Source of the DNA: Cyrtodaria siliqua
Lineage: Eukaryota; Mollusca; Bivalvia; Adapedonta; Hiatellidae
Length of the DNA stretch: 64,000 bases
Assembly (NCBI GenBank): GCA_037043455.1
Contig: JAWPHD010001339.1
Location: 248,001 to 312,000 of the forward strand
Direction of reading: 5' to 3'
How positions within the stretch are numbered: position 1 is the first letter of the stretch; each line of letters opens with the position of its first letter. Made by a program: the position numbers and the translations under genes. Shown one piece after another: positions 49,166-60,726 of this stretch. The notes under the pieces were generated by a model. That model made no database searches, was not told the DNA's origin, and saw only the letters and a program-made list of their open reading frames with translations.

Positions 49166-49641
49166 TATTACATATTTGTCTGTGATTTGTATAGGAAATA
49201 CTGGGAATAGAAAAGCTATATATCTACTCGTTTGCTCTACTGGGAAATATAGCTCAAAGTGGAGATATTTCCCAGTACGGAACATAGCTCGGCCTTTTCC
49301 GTCAGTGGCAGGACTGCCAAATGACATTCCGATTGTTTTACGGACTTCTTCGTCAGATTCCGGCACTAGGAAATAACGATAATGGAAATTAACGAAGAGT
49401 TTCAGTTCCACTTGTTTTGTTTGTATGACGTAACGTCGTCTTGGATGACGTATCGTCGTCTTGGCATTCTCATGCAAACTGTTGTAAAAAGGCGTGAATC
49501 ATTAGAAATATTAATAAAATATCATTTTTAATTATGTAATATATAGTTTAATAACCAGTGTTTCTGAGATACTGAAAATATCTCCGCACTCGTTCTTATA
49601 TCGGGGCCATTTCTCTACCTCGGGAACACTGGTTATTAAAC
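49166..49641. mobile_element. Composite insertion with a terminal palindromic MITE
   Basis: The right part (49539-49648) is a small inverted-repeat element: TATATAGTTTAATAACCAG on the left, and on the right the inverse with two extra bases. The left part (49166-49538) contains a hairpin TACTGGGAAATAT...ATATTTCCCAGTA and a 19-bp near-tandem repeat GACGTAACGTCGTCTTGG. The 130-codon minus-strand frame over 49085-49477 has no recognisable family and extends into family H repeat, so it is not called as a gene. Confidence 0.5.
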
Positions 49642-49837
49642 TCTATATATTGAAAGTTTGATCAAGAAATATCAAGAAATGAGAAAGTTATAGCCAACGT
49701 TAAGTTTTCATGATGGACTGACTGACGGACTGACGGCCAGACCGACGGACGGATGACAAAGTGATCCCTATGTATCGCATGTTTCTTCGAAAAGTCGACA
49801 CAAAAATTAAATTAAAAATATATAAAAAATAAAATAA
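49642..49837 (+). mobile_element. Family H core and 3' hairpin
   Basis: Resumes the unit broken at 49165. The end has GACTGACGGACTGACGG and GACGGACGGATGAC, then ATGTATCGCATGTTTC, loop TTC, GAAAAGTCGACACA, an imperfect hairpin with a pyrimidine triloop, followed by an A-rich tail. Confidence 0.7.
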
Positions 49838-50970
49838 ACAAGAGGTCAATGACCTTGAAGCTCTACTGATAGGTTCTTGATAGCTAGATAAGCATTCCTG
49901 TGAAGTTTCATGACAATCTGTCAAGTAGTTTCAAAGGAGTAGTTGCTACAAGTTTTCATTATATAACTCTATGTAAACAAATGTTTAATGTCAAATCAAA
50001 ATAATTTTTGACAAGGATCAACGTCATGTCATACTGATCATTTTAGAAAAAGTCCCATATCAATATCACTTCTAGTTATCGAAAAGTAGTCGCTACAAAC
50101 TTTTTTTGAAAATCTATTTTTAGCCGGGGCGGCCATCTTAAATTTCCAGCAGATCTGAAGTTTTGCTAGGATCAATTAGACATCAAGAGCAACATTCTGT
50201 AAAGTTTTATGAAAATCCGACAAGTAGTTTCAGAGGAGTAGTCGCTACAAGTTTTCATTATATAACTCTATGTAAACAAAGATGGCCGCTGGCGGCCATG
50301 TTTAACGTCGCATCAAAATAATTTTCGACAAGGATCAACATCATTCCATACTGATCATTTTAGAAAAAGTCCCATATCAATATCTCTTATAGTTTTCAAG
50401 AAGTACTCGCTACAAACTTGTTTTTTGAAAATCTTTTTTTAGCTGTGGCGGCCATCTTGAATTTCCGACCAACCTAAAATGTTGCTAGGATCATTAAGAC
50501 ATCAAGAGCAACATTCCTGTGCAGTTTCATGGAAATCCGTCGAGTGGTTTCAGAGGAGTAGTTGCTACAAGTTTTTAGTAAATAACTCTATGTAAACAAA
50601 GATGGCCACTGGCAGCCATGTTTAACGTCGATCAAAACGATTTTCGACAAGGACCAACAACATGTCATGCTGATCATTTTAGAAAAAGTCCCATATCAAT
50701 ATCACTTAGAGTTTTCAAGAAGTAGTCGCTTTAAATTTGTTTTTTAGAAGTCTATTTTTAGATTTGGTGGCCATCTTGGATTTCACATCAACATGATTTT
50801 TTGCTAAGATCAACTAGACTTCATGGGCAACATTTCTGTAAAGTTTCATGAAAATCCATTCAGTAGTTTCAGAAAAGTAGTCGCTTCAAAAAAAATATTA
50901 CGGACGGACAGACGGACGACGGACACCGCACCAAGGCATAAGCTCTGCTGATCTCTGACCAGTAGAGCTA
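49838..50970 (+). mobile_element. Family A element, complete ends
   Basis: 5' end ACAAGAGGTCAATGACC and tag, about three dimeric units, last half-unit, GGACGGACAGACGGACGACG and a hairpin with one arm change (CTGATCTCTGACCAG). Confidence 0.85.
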
Positions 50971-51020
50971 AAAAATGAAATAAAAAAAATAAATAAAAAA
51001 ATTAAAATAAATATATCAAA

Positions 51021-52722
51021 ACAAGAGGGCCAATATGGCCCTATATCGATCACCTGAGTAATTGTCCATTATCGAACTTCTTCGAAATCTTATGATCATA
51101 TACAATATGTGCAAGTTTGGTTCAGATTGTCCAAGAAATGTGGCCTCTGTTGTTTACCAACATTGATATAAAGACACTGACAAAGTTTGGTAAAGATCAA
51201 AGACAAAATGAAGGTGCTAGAGTGTAACCTCTGGGGCATGGCCAAATGTGACCCAAGGTCTAAATGTAATATATGAGAGCTGTTGGCCTTGTGGTTTCAG
51301 AGAAGAATATTTTTAAAAATTGTCCCTATACAAGTCTATGTAAAACTGTGAAAGCCGGGGCGGGGCCAAATATGACTCCAGGGTCACCATTTGAACAAAC
51401 TTGGTAAAGGACCATAATCTTATAGTAATTCCAAAATACTAAACCTCTGGCTCTTGTAGTTTCAGAGAAGATTTTTAAAAAAATTCCTATATAAGTCTAT
51501 GTAAAACTGTGACCCCCGGGGCGGGGCTAAATTTGACACCAGGGTCACCTTAGAACAAACTTGGTAAAGGACCATAATCTTATAGTAAATGCAAAATATT
51601 AAACCTCTGGCTCTTGTAGTTTCAGAGAAGAAGATTTTTTTCAGTTTTTCCCTATACAAGATTATGTAAAACTGTGACCGCCGGGGCAGGGCCAAATATG
51701 ACCCCAGGGTCACCATTTGAACAAACTTGGTAAAGGACCATAATCTTATAGTAATTGCAAAATACTAAACCTCTGGCTCTTGTAGTTTCAGAGAAGATTT
51801 TTAAAAAAAATCCTATATAAGTCTATGTAAAACTGTGACCCCCGGGGCGGGGCCAAATTTGACACCAGGGTCACCATTAGAACAAACTTGGTAAAGGACC
51901 ATAATCTTATAGTAAATGCAAAATATTAAACCTCTGGCTCTTGTAGTTTCAGAGAAGATTTTTTTCAGTTTTTCCCTATACAAGACTATGTAAAACTGTG
52001 ACACCCGGGGTGGGGCCAAATGTGACCCCTGGGTCACCATTTGAACAAAATTGGTAAAGGACCATATGCTTATAGTAAATGCAAAATATCAAACCTCTGA
52101 CTCTTGTAGTTCCTGAGAAGAAGATTTCCCCCCCCCCCCCCCTATATAAGTCTATGTAAAACTGTGACCCCTCGGGCGGGGACAAATTTGACCCCATGGT
52201 CACCATTTGAACAAACTTAGTAGAGGACCATAAGCTGATGCTACATGTAATACATGTTCCTTGTGGTTTCAGAGAAGAAGATTTTTAAAGTTTTTTCCTA
52301 TATGTCTATATGAAAAACATGCAAAATCTCAATATACAAACTTTGGATCCCCGGGGCACAGCCATTTTTGACCCCGGGGACTTCATTTGAACAAACTTGA
52401 TAGTCTAGGCGTTAAGTGATCATTTTAAAAGAAAAACTGTTAAAATCTGTCCTGCGGTTCTGGAGAAGAAGATTTTCTAAGGTTTCGATCATATATGGTA
52501 ATGGCGGCCATCTTGGATGTCGCGCTGACCTAATTTTAACAAATTTAAAAAGCATTTATCTAAGGATCATCCATGTGAAGTTGAGTCAAAATTAGCCAAG
52601 CGGTTTCTGAGGAGAAGTCGTTTGAAGAAAAGTTAACGACGACAACGACGGACGGACGACTGATGGACGACGGACGCAGAGTGATCCCAATAGATCACCT
52701 TGAGCCTTCGGCTCAGGTGATC
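51021..52722 (+). mobile_element. Family C modular element, complete
   Basis: The 5' hairpin AGGGCCAATATGGCCCT is followed by the tag GATCACCTGAG. One or two unlike units follow, then about six units of 161 bp with GGGGCGGGGCCAAAT, AGGGTCACCATTTGAACAAA and TTTCAGAGAAGAAG. Then come the long terminal unit, GACGGACGGACGACTGATGG and a hairpin GATCACCTTGAGCC, loop TTC, GGCTCAGGTGATC, then TAAAAA. The descending arm CTCAGGTGATC is the exact complement of the 5' tag. A run of 17 C lies at about 52127-52143. Confidence 0.85.
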
Positions 52723-52895
52723 TAAAAAAAGGTAAAAATAAATAAATAAATCAAAAAAAAATCAATGGAGGATATAAATCAAAATCAAAAAAATATATAT
52801 ATATCAAAAATAAAAAAAAGGTAAAAAAAAGGTAAAATATAAAACAATCATAATAATAAAAAAATAAATAAGTTTAACTAAGATTGCTCAAGAAG
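52723..52895. repeat. A-rich simple sequence
   Basis: Irregular TAAA, TCAAAAA, GGTAAAAA and TATATA units after the family C 3' end. Confidence 0.8.
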
Positions 52896-53518
52896 GCCAG
52901 CAGAGCTAACAATGAAGGCCCCATCTGACACCTTAACTAGGCAAAATATAGCATATTTCAGAAAATGAAGGACCATAACTCCTGTGGAAATGGTCTAATC
53001 TGGCTGATTTTCGAACTTGTCCCAGCTTTCATTGATATAAAGACACTGGCAAAGTTTCGTAAAGATCCCCATTAATAATGAAGGCCCAAGTGTGTTCACA
53101 AGGCAAAAGTTGACGGACGGACAACGGACAGACGGACTTTCGCAAATTTAATAACCAACGTTTTACCACAGGAAAACTAGTAAATGGTACTTTCATTGAT
53201 ATTAACAATCTGGTAAAGTCTGGTAAAGATCGGATGTAAAGTGAAGGCCCTATCGTCTTAACAAGGCAAAATATAGCATTTTTAACTAACTCAAGGGCCA
53301 TAACTCTGCTGTTACTTGTCCAATCTGGCTGGTTTTCAAACTTGTCCGAGCTTTCATTGATATTAACAATCTGTTAAAGTTTCAGGTAAAGATCGGATGA
53401 AAAATGAAGGCCCTATCATCTTAACGAGACAAAAGTTAACGACGGACAACGGACGACGAGGGACAAGTCGCCATCCCATAAGCTCTGCTGGCCCTTGGCC
53501 AGTAGACAGTAGAGCTAA
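52896..53518 (+). mobile_element. Family B-related element with 3' end
   Basis: Decayed core, then a GACGGACGGACAACGGACAG tract followed by TTTAATAACCAACG and CACAGGAAAACTAGTAAATGG (53145-53188), shared with 56905-56956. Core and a normal family B end follow: GACGACGAGGGAC, CGCCATCCCATAAGC, hairpin arms CTGCTGGCC and GGCCAGTAGA. Confidence 0.7.
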
Positions 53519-54329
53519 AAAAATCGTTATAAAAAAATAAAAAATAAAAATATGGTCAGTGGGTAAAAATCACGGTCAGTCCGGTAACAAACATTTTTTT
53601 TAGACCCAAGATATGTTTATTTAGCATAATGAAAACTTAGTGCAAATTTTTGAAGATTCAGGGCATTTAAGCATTTGTCCCTAAGGATGCATTTTGTTTT
53701 AGCATTCTCACATTTTGCAGAATTCTGTCAATATACGATTATTTCAGATCGATCACCAGTTTCGATTGCCTCTGTTTGCTAATCATACTTTCAGGTTGTC
53801 AATGAAATTGTTTTATACAGTTATAATGGCTTTTTCATTTTTGAGTGAACACATGTTACCGCTGGCCCAGGGTTCTCCCCAGGCCATTATATCTGAATTC
53901 TAAAATATCCCTTTAAATCACTCTATAATGTCGGTGACATCCCTGGAAGTTTATTTGTTACTCTGTTTTTGTTGTTTGTTTATATTTATTCCCACTCAGT
54001 CGCAATAATTGATCTATACAATTACACTTTTCGTGGTAAGTGAAAATGTGTTAGCTTTGCCCCCTATTACAGCCTTTCAACCAATCGTGACACTGGATTT
54101 AGTTCCGAGTTGACAGTTGAAATAATTCTAACACAGCAATGTGTATTCAATTAATATGTATAATTACTTGAAATGAGGATGGCGCATAAATTATTAAAGA
54201 TGTTTAGTGGTGTTTGCAAATTAAATTAATTTTTTATAAAGTGTCTTATTTAGGGAAAGGGATGTCTTTAGCTCAAGTTTGACTAGCTTTTAAAACAAAT
54301 CAAACTTTCATTAATAAAAACACTTATAA
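53519..54329. other. No gene recognised
   Basis: AT-rich sequence. The plus-strand frame 53715-53903 (62 codons) has no family resemblance. Confidence 0.5.
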
Positions 54330-54680
54330 CCAAGTTTGAGTGACCCCAGGGTCACCATTTGAACAAACTTGATAGAGGACGATAAGCCGAGTGTAAATAC
54401 AACATATTAAACTGTTCCCTTGTAGTTTTAGAGAAGAAGATTTTTTTAGTTTTCCTCTATATCAGTCGATGTAAAACAGTGACCCCTGGGGCAAGGCCAA
54501 ATTTAAACAAATTTGGTTGAGGACAAAAAGCTGATGGTAAATACAAAATATTAGACCTTAGGCTCTTATAGTTTCAGAGAAGAAGATTTTTGAAGTTTTT
54601 CCCTATAATAAGTCTATGTAAAACTGGGACCCATGGGATGGGGCAAAATTTTACACCAGGGTCACCTTTAAATAAAAATA
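54330..54680 (+). repeat. Family C core, fragment
   Basis: Two core units (CCCAGGGTCACCATTTGAAC, TTTTAGAGAAGAAGATT, GTCGATGTAAAACAGTG) without termini. Confidence 0.75.
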
Positions 54681-54961
54681 TCTAAAAATAAAAAATAAAA
54701 ATTAAAATATTATGTATTCATATCTGTATAGCTTTCAAAAGGAAAATTAATTCAATATTAAATAAATAGTAACTAGTAACTCTTCTTCAAATTTTCTACT
54801 TTAACACAAACCAATTTCATGAACACTATACACTAAATATTCATAGAAGTAATGAATTCAATTTAAAATTGTCTCTCGGTATTCTTTTAAGAGTACTCTA
54901 TAAATTCATTTCATAAATAGTTATATAAAATTTAATTGTGTTTTTCACTAATTTCTGTCAG

Positions 54962-55720
54962 TTAATAGTTTATCTTGATGTTGCAGCCTCTGGGGAATTT
55001 TGTGTCTAGTTTTTTATCCACTTATCTTCTATCATGTGTCTATATGTTCGACCTACACTGAAAACACGCTGTAATACCGTTACTCCCACATCTATGTCTT
55101 TAAGACCCTGAAAATGTTTCTTTATGGGTTTGTCTGTCTGCTGGCGTACATCTCTAAGGTGTTCTTCTATCCTTTCCCGTAGTGACCTTTCAGTCTCACC
55201 AACATAAACAGTTACACAACAACGTTTACATCTTAAACCATAGACTAGATTTATGTCTGTGCATCTCTGGAACTTAGCTGTAGGCTAGCTTCTACTTAAT
55301 CTAGTATCCGGAATATCTTCCTTGGTCAACCTGCTACAGACTATGCATGAGCATTGATTTGTTTCTGTTCTGCATTTTCTCATCTGATTTGATTTTTGGT
55401 GGACTAATACATCACACAGGTTCTTGTCTCTGCGATACGCTAGTAAGGGTGTGTCTTTAAATACTTTTTTTTAGGATCATATGGATGTTAGGTAATTGTC
55501 TTGAACATGTTAATACCATAGGCACCCTATTATTCTTTTTTCTCGAAGTCTCTCTTAAAAGCTCAATCCTGTCTAAGTTGTCTACCTTCAAGAGTTGATT
55601 CTCTATCATTTTCCTACTATAGCCGCGTTTTCTAAGCTGTAGTTTAAGTTCATGCCTATGTTTCAAGTAATCTGCTTCTTTCTCACATATTCTTTTCAAT
55701 CTCAGTCAAAGACCATAGGC
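54962..55720 (-). pseudogene. Penelope-like retroelement 3' end with GIY-YIG endonuclease, broken
   Basis: The minus strand encodes the C-terminal part of a Penelope-like reverse transcriptase protein. From 55700: LKRICEKEADYL, LQLRKRGYSRKMIENQLL, RVPMVLTCSRQLPNIHMILK; then, in another frame, LAYRRDKNLCDVL, a cysteine-rich linker (CRTETNQCSCIVCSR), KRCCVTVYVGETERSLRERI (55150-55215) and HLRDVRQQTDKPIKKHF. VYVGETERSLRERIEEHL is the GIY-YIG-type core with the usual R-x3-R. Breaks: a stop after ILKKSI with a frame change near 55465, a TAG near 55280, and a frame change near 55010 after which KLDTKFPRGCNIKI reaches a stop at 54962. Everything upstream, including the reverse transcriptase palm, is missing, so this is a 5'-truncated dead insertion. 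Confidence 0.8.
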
Positions 55721-55759
55721 AAGACCTGTTTTTGTATTTGGTGGATGACATGAACTACT

Positions 55760-56960
55760 GTGTAAATATTTAAAAAATAAAAAATAAAAATTATAAAAAA
55801 AGAAAATTCAATTTTTTGTTTAACCCATGAACCAGGGTTTCTAGTGGAAAAGAAATGTTAAAAAAAAAGAGAAAAAAAAGTCTCCAGTGAGATCTGAACC
55901 CACCGCCACTGGGGTTTCCAGTGTAAATTATACAAAAAGTGAAAAAGGGTCATAACTGGGGCGACCTGGCTGGTTTTCAGAACCGTCTGAGCTTTCATTG
56001 ATATCAACAATTGGGCCAAGTTTGGGAAAGATTGAATACAAAATGAATAAAAAATGAAGGCAAACGCAAGGCTGAAAATGGCATTTTTCAATAAATCAAG
56101 GGCACATAACACTGGTGTTCCTGCTCCGATATAGATGCTTTCCAAACTAGTCCAAGCTTTCATCGATATTAACAATCTGTTAAAGTTTGATAAAGATCGG
56201 ATGAAAAATAAAGGCACTATCGTCTTAAAGAGGCAAAATACAGTATTTTTAACTAAATCAAGGGGCCATTACTTCGGTGTTACTGGTCCGATCTGGCTAG
56301 TTTTCGAACTTCCCTGAGCTTTCATTGACATTAACAATCTGTGCAAGTTTGATAAAGATCAAAAAATAAATGAAGGGGCTAGAGTGTTCATGAGGCAAAA
56401 AATTGCATTTTTCAGAAAAAAACAAGGGCTATAACTCTGGTGTTACTCGTCAATTTAGGCTGGTTTTCGAACTTGTCCGAGCTTTTATTGATATTAACAA
56501 TATGTGCAAGTTTGGTAAAGATCAAATGATAAATGAAGGTGCTAGTGTGTTCACAAGGCTTAATATGGCATTTTTCAGCCAAACAAGGGCCATAACTCTG
56601 GTGTTACTGACCCAATTAGGCTGGTTTCAGAACTTTCCCCAAGCTTCATTAGTATTAACAATCTGTGCAAGTTTGGTAAAGATCAAATAATAAATGAAGG
56701 TGCTAGAGTGTTCACAAGGCTTAATATGGCATTTCAAACTTGTCCGAGCTTTCATTGATATAAAGACACTGGTAAAGTTTCGTAACGATCCGATTAATAA
56801 TAAAGGCCCTAGAGCAATCACAAGGCAAAAGTTAAAGGACGACAGAAGGACGGAGACAAGGACGGACGGAAGACGGAGTGACGGACGACGGACTGACGGA
56901 CATTCACCAATTTAATAACCAGCGTTTTACCACAGGAAAACTAGTAAATGGTACTGGATA
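55760..56960 (+). repeat. Family B-like cores with tRNA T-arm-like start
   Basis: A T-arm-like segment lies at 55887-55903 (minus strand stem GTGGG/CTCAC, loop TTCAGAT). It is followed by six diverged family B core units with variants such as GTGCAAGTTTGGTAAAGATC and GCTAGAGTGTTCAC, a GACGGACGGAAGACGG tract, and the ending TTTAATAACCAGCG, CACAGGAAAACTAGTAAATGG shared with 53145-53188. It forms a distinct subfamily with the copy at 688-930. Confidence 0.65.
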
Positions 56961-57237
56961 AAGAAACTGAAATGCTCAATTCAGTGATTGCTGTGTATCC
57001 CTTTAACCGCACAGCTGGAACTTCTCCTACAGTCGACTTATAGTTAGTATGATTTTTACTTAAATGTAATTAGTTAAAAAGAACATTATCGAAGTTACAA
57101 AGAACAAGAAGAAGAAGAAGCACCAATAGTGGTACTTGTAACACTGATGATGAATAATTATGTATGCCAAGTTTAGAAGTTTTCTGTTAATAAGTTTTTG
57201 GAATATGACTAAAATTCAGAACATTAACTTAAATATA
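56961..57237. other. No gene recognised
   Basis: AT-rich, with a GAAGAAGAAGAAG run near 57106. No assignment. Confidence 0.5.
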
Positions 57238-57394
57238 AGTGGAAAAGGGGTATGATTGTAGTAATTCGTTGATAGCATTTGTCTCAGAATTTGCATGCAA
57301 TATCATCCACATGTCAGCTTCTTCATGGAGGGATGCGAGACGTTCAACATTGTCTCTATTGAAAGATATCATCATAACATCTGCAAATCTGGTC
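57238..57394 (-). pseudogene. Transposon-type protein fragment with HEEAD motif
   Basis: The minus strand is open for 52 codons and reads LTRFADVMMISFNRDN, then VERLASLHEEADMWMILHAN, then INELLQSYPF. The phrase (S/T)xHEEADxxMILHA is, from memory, common in multi-copy transposon-associated proteins of molluscs and cnidarians, where it precedes a DTDVLVLL strand of a nuclease-like fold. That strand is missing here. Further fragments on the same strand lie at 57858-57957 and 63295-63425. Not sure whether it is the same family as the gene at 9029-11900. Confidence 0.5.
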
Positions 57395-57857
57395 AGATTA
57401 ATTTCCTACAGGCCTATGTTTCCCGGTATGTTTAGTTCTTGCACTGGCCTTCATTGAACTGTATCTGTTCACCATTGTATGAATTATGAACTCTATGAAT
57501 GAACATGGCCTGTAATCTACAAATATCTTGCACTCTTGTGCTTGATGCCTTTATCATTGCATAACCACCTACACTAGGCATGATTGTCGAGTCATATTCC
57601 GAATTGTTTCTGGAAGGTTTATCGCATTGCCGGATTTTAAAACAGGCAGCAAATCTAAAATTTCAGGGATAAATGAACAATTTTAACTGTCCCCTCTGAG
57701 TTTGCTGTATTTGCAAATGCAACTTTCTACCTGTTTGAATGAAGTTCTGGCTTGGTTTGGATGCAAAGGTTATTTATACATCAAAGCAAATATTCTCTTT
57801 TTGTCTAGTTCTAATTCTGAGAGCAGAAAATCACTGCGTTGAATGTATACTAATCCC
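57395..57857. other. Probably decayed coding sequence, no readable frame
   Basis: Lies between two minus-strand transposon protein fragments. Short minus-strand readings occur (for example GKHRPVG near 57420) but no motif could be identified. Confidence 0.35.
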
Positions 57858-57957
57858 CTTCATCACTTAGTCAACATGATTTTTGTGTTCTCTACTGATC
57901 GTGACCACACAAATGGTCTCGCCTGGTCACTGCTTGTAATGCCTATGATGCCATTTG
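57858..57957 (-). pseudogene. Protein fragment split by a TIR element
   Basis: The minus strand reads ANGIIGITSSDQARPF and WSRSVENTK before a stop near 57869. It is cut at CATTTG by the element at 57958-63294. On the other side (63295-63425) the minus strand reads SWSEKVVITSARFHLTRQQ or, one frame away, QATEWISKMCKAIK. The two halves flank a 6-bp direct repeat, so they were contiguous before the insertion. No function is assigned. Confidence 0.45.
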
Positions 57958-58549
57958 CAGGCTTTCTACCAGCCTCTGACAAAAAAGTAGGAAAAAAGTA
58001 GGAGGTTTCCAGACAGAAAAATAGGAAAAAGTAGGAAGTTTTCTGACAACAAAGTATTGAAAGTAGGAAAAAATCTTGATTATATAAATTTAGTGTGTGC
58101 ATTTAGTATAAGCTCAAAGATGAATATACAAACTAAAACATACATTGATTGATCTTTAATAATGCAATTTCTTACACTGATACATCTATGTATTTTCTCT
58201 TTGCTTGACAAGTTTTTGTTGTTGAAATATGTTGCCACCAAAGTCCCTCAACCTTTATGACAAATGATGTAAACCAGTGAGGGACATCTTTGGAACAGCT
58301 TTCATCAACAGAAACCTGTCAGTTGGACATCATTTGCTCTTATGCTTCAAATAAACTAACAAAACAGGAATTTTTCTAATTTTCATGAAAAACAATTCTC
58401 AAAAAGTAGGAATAGTAGGAGGTTTTCATGAAAAAGTAGGAGGCTGTTAAACAAGAGCTGTCGGAGAACAGCGCAGCTCGACTATTCGATTTTTCAGAGA
58501 ATAATAAATTTATAGCTAGCATATACCATCAGAAAACAAGGCTACAACA

Positions 58550-58950
58550 GTGTGAGGTGGGGTTGGGAACACAATAAATAAAAATAAAAAATTTGAGTTT
58601 TGAGTGGGGTGCGGGATGGGGGTGGGAGAGAGGCGGGGGTGGATGGTGGGGGGGAGTGCGGGTGGTGAGGGCAACATATATGTATAAGAAGCTATGTTGG
58701 AATTCACCAAAACAAGACAAAAATATGTAAAAAAAAAAAAGTTGGAGTGAGGATAGGATAGAGGCGGGTGGTGGGGAGGGCAACATATATGTGTAAGAAG
58801 CTATGTAATAATTGACCAAAACAACACAGAAATATGGTAAAAAAAAAGGGTGGGGGCGGGGTAGTGGGGGGGGGCGCGGGGGGCGCGCAAGATAGCTATG
58901 TGTAAGAATTGATAAAAACAACACAAAAATATGTAAAAAAAAAAAAAATG
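58550..58950 (+). repeat. G-rich/A-rich tandem block
   Basis: About three units combining CAACATATATGTRTAAGAAG, an AAAACAACACARAAATATG phrase, a poly-A run and a long G-rich run (GGGGTGGG, GGGGGGGCGCGGGGGGCGCG). The same unit recurs at 60560-60720 and 62390-62500. The minus-strand proline/histidine-rich open frames over it (58516-59011) are translations of this simple sequence, not genes. Confidence 0.7.
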
Positions 58951-59030
58951 TCACTGTCGGTGACAAATGCCCCCGAAGTGACCTGTAAGTGTGACCATGA
59001 CCTTGGAGCAATATGAAACCAACAGATATA
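58948..59030 (+). repeat. Family E 5' end fragment
   Basis: Starts with a perfect hairpin GTCAC-TGTCG-GTGAC followed by the family E tag ATGCCCCCGAAGTGACC, then stops in A-rich sequence. The hairpin differs in sequence from the copy at 6967 but keeps the fold. Confidence 0.65.
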
Positions 59031-59065
59031 TTTAAAAAAAATATTTAAAAAAAATTAAAACAAGC

Positions 59066-60347
59066 AATAACAATAGGTCAATGACCTTGAAGCTCTACTG
59101 ATTGATTTTGATTTCAGAAAGTAGTCGCTACAGACTTGTTTTTTGAAAAATTAATTTTAGCCGTGACGGCCATCTTGAATTTCCGGCCGAACTGAAATTT
59201 TGCTAGAATCAATTAGACATCAAGAGCAACATTCCTGTGAAGTTTCATGAAAATCCGTCAAGTAGTTTCACAGGAATAGTCGCTGCAAGTTTTCATTATA
59301 TAACTCTTTGTAAACAAAGATGGCCGCTGACAGCCATGTTTAACGTCGAATCAAAATAATGTTCGACTCTGATAACCATCATGTCATGCTGATCATTTTA
59401 CAAAAAGTCCCATATCAATATCACTCATAGTTTTCAAGACGTAGTCGCTACAAACTTCTTTTTTAAAAAATCTAATTTTAGCTGTGGCGGCCATCTTGAA
59501 TTTCTGGCCGATCTGAAATTTTGCTAGGATCAATTAAACATTAAGAGCAACATTCCTATAAAGTTTCATGAAAATCTGCCAAGTAGTTTCAAAGGATCAG
59601 TCGCTACAAGTTTTTACTATATAACTCTATGTAAACAAAGATGGCTGCTGGCAGCCATGTTTGCCATGTTTAACGTTAAAACAAAACAATTTTTGACAAG
59701 GACCAACATCATGTCATGCTGATCATTTTACAAAAAGTCCCATATCAATATCACTTATAGTTTTCAAGACGTAGTCGATACAAACTTCTTTTTTAAAAAT
59801 CTATTTTTAGCCGTGGCGGCCATCTTGAATTTCCGGTAGACCTGAAATTTTGCTAGGATCAATTAGACATCAAGAGCAACATTCCTGTGAAGTTTCATGA
59901 AAATCCGTTAAGTAGTTTCAGAGGAGTAGTTGCTACAAGTTTTCATGATATAACTCTATGTAAACAAAGATGGCCGCTGGCAGCCATGTTTAACGTCGAA
60001 TCAAAACGATTTTTCCACAAGGACCAACATCATGTCATGCTGATCATTTTAGAAAAAGTCCCATATCAATATCACTTATAGTTTTCATGAAGAAGTCGCT
60101 ACAAACTTGTTTTTTAAAAACCTATTTTTAGATCTGGCGGCCATCTTGGATTTCACATCAACATGAATTTTTGCTAGGATCAACTAGACTTCATGGGCAA
60201 CATTTCTGTCAAGTTTCATGAAAATCCATTCAGTAGTTTCAGAGGAGAAGTCGCTACAAAAAAAAGTTTACGGACAGACAGACAGACGGACGACGGACGC
60301 CGCACCACGGCATAAGCTCTGCTGATCTCTGATCAGTAGAGCAAAAA
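59066..60347 (+). mobile_element. Family A element
   Basis: 5' end slightly changed (CAATAGGTCAATGACC), tag intact, about three and a half dimeric units, last half-unit, GACAGACAGACGGACGACGG and a complete hairpin ending GATCAGTAGAGC. Confidence 0.85.
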
Positions 60348-60369
60348 ATCAAATAATAAAAAAATTAAA

Positions 60370-60409
<40 letters not shown>

Positions 60410-60470
60410 AAAAAAATTAAAAAATAAAAAAATTAAAAATAAAAAAATTAAAAAAATTATACATTATTTT
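60348..60470. repeat. Poly-A/TAAAA simple sequence
   Basis: A-tail-like expansion directly after the family A 3' hairpin, including an unbroken A run of about 30. Confidence 0.9.
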
Positions 60471-60726
60471 TTATTTTTCTTCGCGACACGACGTCTTGTT
60501 GAGGTGAGCAATGGTGCGAAGTTTTTTGAAAATCCGTTGATTCTTGTCCGAGTTATGAAGCTCACAAAAGCAACACAGAAATATGTAAAAAAAAAATAGA
60601 TTTTCAAGTGGGGGTGGGGAGGGGGAGCGGCGGTGAGAGGCGGGAGTAGGTTGGGGGGAGGGGGAGAGGGGGAGGGGGCAACATATATGTGAAAGAATTG
60701 ACTAAAACAAAAAAGAAATATGTAAA

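Noticed and set aside
49085..49477. 130-codon minus-strand frame
   Set aside because: No recognisable family, partly made of family H repeat and of an inserted segment; insufficient support for a gene.
53160..53190. Canonical Helitron 3' end (hairpin plus CTAG) in GGAAAACTAG
   Set aside because: Sequence shared by the two copies continues past CTAG (TAAATGGTAC), so the element does not end there.
58516..59011. Proline- and histidine-rich open frames on the minus strand
   Set aside because: They translate G-rich and A-rich simple sequence inside family G and vary with repeat length. No start context or domain.
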